Shown in pieces: positions 60,442-64,000 of a stretch of DNA of 64,000 nt. The first letter of the stretch is position 1. Every line of letters begins with the position of its first letter. The notes under the pieces are model-generated. The model saw nothing but the letters and a program-made list of their open reading frames with translations, did not search any database and was not told the origin of the DNA. The translations under genes were made by a program, and so were the position numbers. Source of the DNA: Bacillus sp. FJAT-45037 (GTDB lineage Bacteria; Bacillota; Bacilli; Bacillales; Bacillaceae_D). The stretch covers positions 1 through 64,000 of the forward strand of contig NZ_NISN01000004.1 of the NCBI RefSeq assembly GCF_002797325.1, in the 5' to 3' direction.

Positions 60442-60599
60442 GCCGTGGTCGGCCCCGAATCGTAATCCCAAAAAATTGGCATCAGGTGTTTCATTAATTA
60501 GCGGCGGCAATGACGGTTTCATGCATATAATTGATTCATTGCGTATGCCATTGATCATCTTAGATGAATTCTAAACTTAACATGTGGATCTGATCCTCA

Positions 60600-61034
60600 A
60601 TGAGTTCTAGTAGAATTTTTCGATCTTTGTTTATTGGCTCTATTGCCATGTGGTCTTTTCTATTATTTGAGGGAGATTTACTGAGTGGTGATTTCTTCAA
60701 TATCTTATCGTTTTCTTTTGGAACCATTTTTATCATTTTTTCCATCATAACAGGTTCATTTTTGGAAGGTTTTGAAACGAAGCACCAGGTAAAAACGTAC
60801 CTCCCGCTTTCCATGTTCATCTACGAGATCTATTCTGTCGTACTTTATAATATTTTCATGATCGAGATCAACATCATGATTATCCTTTCATTTGCGATAG
60901 TCATTAGCTTGATTGATTTGGTAGTGAGTAAAATGGTGAAAAACAAATCTATGAGGCAGGATTTAGCAAATGTAGTATTAGCTTTTCCGCTGCTTGCTTT
61001 CTTCATGGGATTTGTGCTCACTAATTTTATTTAA
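60600..61034 (+). CDS. Membrane protein of unknown function
   Basis: 144 residues with four predicted helices (for example FFNILSFSFGTIFIIFSIITG and IMIILSFAIVISLIDLVVS). The start ATG 60600 has only a weak ribosome binding site (GGATCTG). The preceding 150 bases hold an unassigned fragment, so the gene may be truncated at the 5' end. Confidence 0.5.
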   Translation: MSSSRIFRSLFIGSIAMWSFLLFEGDLLSGDFFNILSFSFGTIFIIFSIITGSFLEGFETKHQVKTYLPLSMFIYEIYSVVLYNIFMIEINIMIILSFAIVISLIDLVVSKMVKNKSMRQDLANVVLAFPLLAFFMGFVLTNFI

Positions 61035-61119
61035 ATAACCTTGCAGATAGTTAACAAAGTAACAGAGCGTTTTTAGAACAGCACCAGGGACGTGTTTTGA
61101 CTAACGGAGCAGGTTAGTT

Positions 61120-62909
61120 GTGCGAAACGTTTCTACCCCAAACGGAGAATGGTCACATTACTTCATTAAAAGGTAGACAGTTTCATTATTGAAATTGAAG
61201 GGTTATATCGAAGAATCAAATGAAAGGGTAACGCCTTGAAGGGTTCTCTCTGAGTCGAGTAGCACTGGAATTAGTAAGAATGATAGTGTTATAAGCTCGG
61301 CAAAAAGGCGTGAGAATTTACCGTAACAGTGATTGTGGCTGACGAAAGGCTACCCGCGGGGGTGGTGTAAATCATGATGCTTGAGTTGATTGAATATGGT
61401 GAGGATGCTTAATATCCTATAAGAATGGGGTAAGCTGACGAACTTCTGAATGTACGGGTCTACACCTGCAATACATAGAAATGTGTATATCACCAAATTG
61501 TGAGGTTGGCAGTGGATGAGTAAAACTAACTAATATGAAAATCCATGATATGTTTCAGGCATATGAACGGCTGACAGGCTTACAGGAAGCATCTACGTTC
61601 TTTCTATAATAGATATAATTCAACGTTGTAAGCTGATAACGTGGAAGGCTTACTCCTAATGAAACGGTTGTAAGGAAAGCAATAATGAGATTAGTTATTG
61701 TATAACTTACTCTTATATCAGTGAAGGTGGTGGCACAGTACCGATGAAATGTCTAATCCACATGGAGGGATAGCCACTAGACTAATAAAGAATCATTCAC
61801 CATGTAAGACAGTTCTTCATCGGTTAATAAGGTTCTTGTCAGACTAAAAGAGGTTCAACTCCCAAGGGAGTCACCGACTTGTTAAAACGAAAGAAACTGC
61901 GACACAATGAGTATTATGATATGCAACAGTGTTTTGATAATCTATATGCTCAAAGTGTCGATGGTCAAAATTTCTATGACTTAATGGAAATCATTAGTTC
62001 TAAAGAGAATATTCGTCTTGCCTATCGAAACATCAAAAGAAATACAGGTAGTAAAACGGCTGGCTCAAATAAATTAACGATTGACGATGTAAAAAGCTTA
62101 TCAGTTGAAGAAGTAATTGAAAAAGTACTAACTATGCTTGATTCATATAAACCCGAAAAAGTAAGGCGTGTTTTCATACCTAAGGCGAATGGGAAAACTA
62201 GACCATTAGGTATACCTACAATCTGGGATAGGATTCTTCAACAGTGTATTCTCCAAGTGCTAGAACCAATATGTGAAGCTAGGTTCCATAAGCATAGCTA
62301 TGGTTTCAGACCGAACAGAAGCACTCATCATGCAAAAGCTAGGTTTGAATTTCTTATTAATCAAACAGGGCTTCATCATTGTATTGATGTTGATATTAAA
62401 GGTTTCTTTGATAATGTGAATCATAGTAAACTACTAAAACAAATTTGGTCGCTTGGGATGAGAGATAAGTCTTTACTTTCTATCATTTCAAAACTTTTAA
62501 AAGCAGAAATTGAAGGGGAAGGTTTTCCAACCAAAGGAACGCCCCAAGGCGGTATCTTATCGCCACTTCTTTCGAACATCGTCTTAAATGAATTAGATTG
62601 GTGGGTTAGTGATCAGTGGGAAACTTTTGAAACAAGATTCGATTATAAGTATCCTGGAAAATACTATCCACTGAAAAAGACGAAATTGAAAGAATGTTAT
62701 ATTGTGAGGTACGCCGATGATTTCAAAGTTCTGTGTCGCACTCGTACACAAGCTATTAAAATGAATTATGCTATCAAGGACTTTCTAAAAACTCGATTAC
62801 ATCTTGAAACGAGTGAAGAAAAGTCAAAAGTCATAAACCTTAAAAAGAATTCGTCAGAATTCCTTGGATTCTCGATTCGAGCCATTCGAAAAGGTAAAAC
62901 TCGAATGGG
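61120..62909 (+). mobile_element. Group II intron copy 3, 3'-truncated
   Basis: 5' GTGCG at 61120, 5' exon CTAACGGAGCAGGTTAGTT. More diverged from copies 1 and 2 than they are from each other (many substitutions in 5' ribozyme and RT). The match ends at about 62909, inside the RT gene after the RGKTRMG codons; the 3' ribozyme domains are gone. Same orientation as the other copies. Confidence 0.85.
61879..62909 (+). pseudogene. ltrA: Truncated group II intron RT
   Basis: N-terminal 344 residues of the 603-residue protein, including IDVDIKGFFDNV, TPQGGILSPLLSN and RYADDF, then a switch to sequence from the opposite strand of an integrase gene. Maturase X and HNH domains are lost. Confidence 0.95.
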
Positions 62910-63471
62910 CTTGTTTACGTGTGGTGCTCTTTTTAAATGAAACATGCAGCGGATACTCAATGACATCTTCATCATAAAGCCACCTTAAAAACCCTTTGAC
63001 CACGACGTTCTTGCGGGTGCGAGTAGAAGAGGGATACCCGACTTTCCCATCGTTCCGTTTCAATTGTTTGAGCCAATCTTGGTATTGTCTGATATGACGT
63101 TTTTCTACTCGTTTAAGGTAAGAAGGTAGTTCTTCATCCTCAGTCTGTTCATTAGAGATGAGGAAATGGATGAAGGTGTAGAATTGTAGAATATCACGAA
63201 TATATTCTTTCTTGGTTTGTTCCGTTTTATTTTTGCTCTCATCATCGTAAGTGGATTTATGTAAGTAATAATAGATAAGCTCTTGGTCAGTGAACGAATC
63301 AAAGGAAGATAAGGTTAATTGCTCATTCTCAAACAACTTCATTTCAAGTTGATCATATTGACTACTATCTAAGAATGATCTGTATAGAGAGGCAAGGTCT
63401 GTTTGCTCATGTTGTGATAAAGTATGGGTGTTTACTATAGAAAGAGAATCATTTATGGAACGTACCATCAT
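62910..63471 (-). pseudogene. Truncated integrase, second copy
   Basis: About the first 190 residues of a tyrosine recombinase very similar to that at 14624-15793 (FDSFTDQELIYYYLHK, then YLKRVEKRHIRQYQDWLKQLKRNDGKVGYPS). All catalytic residues are missing because the gene is cut at 62910 by the intron remnant. Met at 63471 follows AGGTGATAAC, as in the intact copy. Confidence 0.9.
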
Positions 63472-63600
63472 GTTATCACCTCATTATCTTTAATAAGTTT
63501 ATAAGTGGTTTAAACATATCATAATAAGACAACCATTTTAAATAAAATCATGGGTATATTAATTATAGATAGAATAATACCTTATTTTTCTATGAATCAA

Positions 63601-63620
63601 TTATCTTTAAATAAAGATAA
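63601..63620. repeat. Palindrome upstream of second integrase copy
   Basis: TTATCTTTA-AA-TAAAGATAA, perfect 9-bp arms, equal to the core of the palindrome at 15921-15950. A second, weaker site ATTTTAAATAAAAT lies at 63534-63547. Confidence 0.55.
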
Positions 63621-63812
63621 AATAAATAAATTTAAACATTATAGAAGATAGAATTTAATTTGGTGGAATTGTATTATGAAGACATTTTTATCTTTGAATA
63701 CTTATTCGTTATTTTCTTTTGTGTGAATACACCTTTAACTATCTTTGTTATTTGTAGTAAAATATATATAAGAATTGGGCATGAGTTCTTTATAAAGAAG
63801 GAGCGATGAAAA

Positions 63813-64000
63813 ATGGATAAAAGTAGTAACAGTATTCTGACGTTCTCTGATGCAGAAATCCTTAAAAGATACGAATTATTTGTTAGCCAATTTCTCATGA
63901 GCGAGGAGAAGGTTAATCGAAAAGAAATATTGCCGCGATATTGGACGGTTACTGTTTTGGAAAAAGATTTCAACGTAACGATTGAGCTAAAAAATATTGG
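63813..64000 (+). CDS. Conserved hypothetical protein, paralogue of 16146-16466 (3' end outside window)
   Basis: 62 codons visible. GAAGGAG lies upstream of ATG at 63813. The product is highly similar to the start of the 106-residue protein at 16146-16466 (same FSDxEILxRYELFVSQFL pattern and IELKNIG). Function unknown; conserved promoter-like block at 63737-63775. Confidence 0.7.
   Translation, partial: MDKSSNSILTFSDAEILKRYELFVSQFLMSEEKVNRKEILPRYWTVTVLEKDFNVTIELKNI

Larger units (their letters stand above)
62910..64000 (+). repeat. Diverged direct copy of 15235-16333
   Basis: The segment holds integrase N-terminus (minus), the intergenic region with palindromes, and the start of a small gene (plus), in the same order and orientation as at 15235-16333. 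Identity is high in the coding parts and lower between them. The copy continues beyond the window. Confidence 0.9.

Overview
The window is low-GC DNA with strong AGGAGG-type ribosome binding sites, frequent TTG and GTG starts, Bacillus-type lipoproteins, RRNPP (Rap/PlcR-like) regulators and IS110, IS3 and IS21 debris. This points to a Bacillales (Bacillaceae) host. It looks like accessory DNA, either a large plasmid or a genomic island. Genes are grouped in short horizontally acquired blocks, there is much transposon wreckage, one integrase module is present twice, and there are three copies of one group II intron. I saw no rRNA, tRNA, CRISPR array or replication initiator.

Layout. 1-5.2 kb: end of a coiled-coil protein, a HEPN-like gene, an RRNPP regulator with a repeat-containing pheromone gene, then IS3, tyrosine recombinase and IS21 remnants. 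5.2-13.8 kb: a compact peptide-antibiotic cluster with three identical 19-residue precursors ending in Cys, a ThiF/MccB-like E1 enzyme, a leaderless SBP5 protein, an MFS exporter, an ABC-F protein, an ABC-ATPase/acetyltransferase fusion and an S9 peptidase. 14.3-18.1 kb: integrase and a small DNA-binding operon. 18.4-19.8 kb: a halocin C8-like Cys-rich bacteriocin. 19.9-24.2 kb: degraded aroA and LysR genes, a GNAT/SRAP junction and two RHH-like genes. 24.4-27.1 kb: group II intron 1. 27.1-35.0 kb: single-gene cassettes separated by related palindromic repeats, with two IS110 elements.

35.3-45.8 kb: a second cluster, headed by an RRNPP regulator. It contains GTP cyclohydrolase II, a WD40 protein, a pheromone precursor with three copies of SDPIWPP, an 18-residue peptide, a second beta-propeller, a SUMF1-type protein, an MFS exporter, an FAD oxidoreductase and RibD. 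This set matches the toxoflavin (7-azapteridine) genes toxB, toxC, toxD and toxE of Burkholderia. 46-48.5 kb: pseudogenes. 48.9-51.6 kb: intron 2. 51.6-60.3 kb: a third cluster with an RRNPP regulator and peptide, a 40-residue precursor, a radical SAM/SPASM enzyme, a HemW-like radical SAM enzyme, an alpha/beta hydrolase, a methyltransferase, a tautomerase, a TsaA-like protein, an MFS exporter and a GNAT. 61.1-64 kb: a 3'-truncated intron 3 fused to a truncated second copy of the integrase module.

Main idea: three unrelated natural-product clusters share one design. Each has an RRNPP quorum-sensing cassette nearby, a tiny peptide gene, a hairpin just after that peptide, then the enzymes and an MFS exporter. 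The clusters lie between direct copies of the intron and integrase modules, so they may be gained, lost or shuffled as units. Family assignments rest on visible motifs. Products, regulation and mobility are inference.
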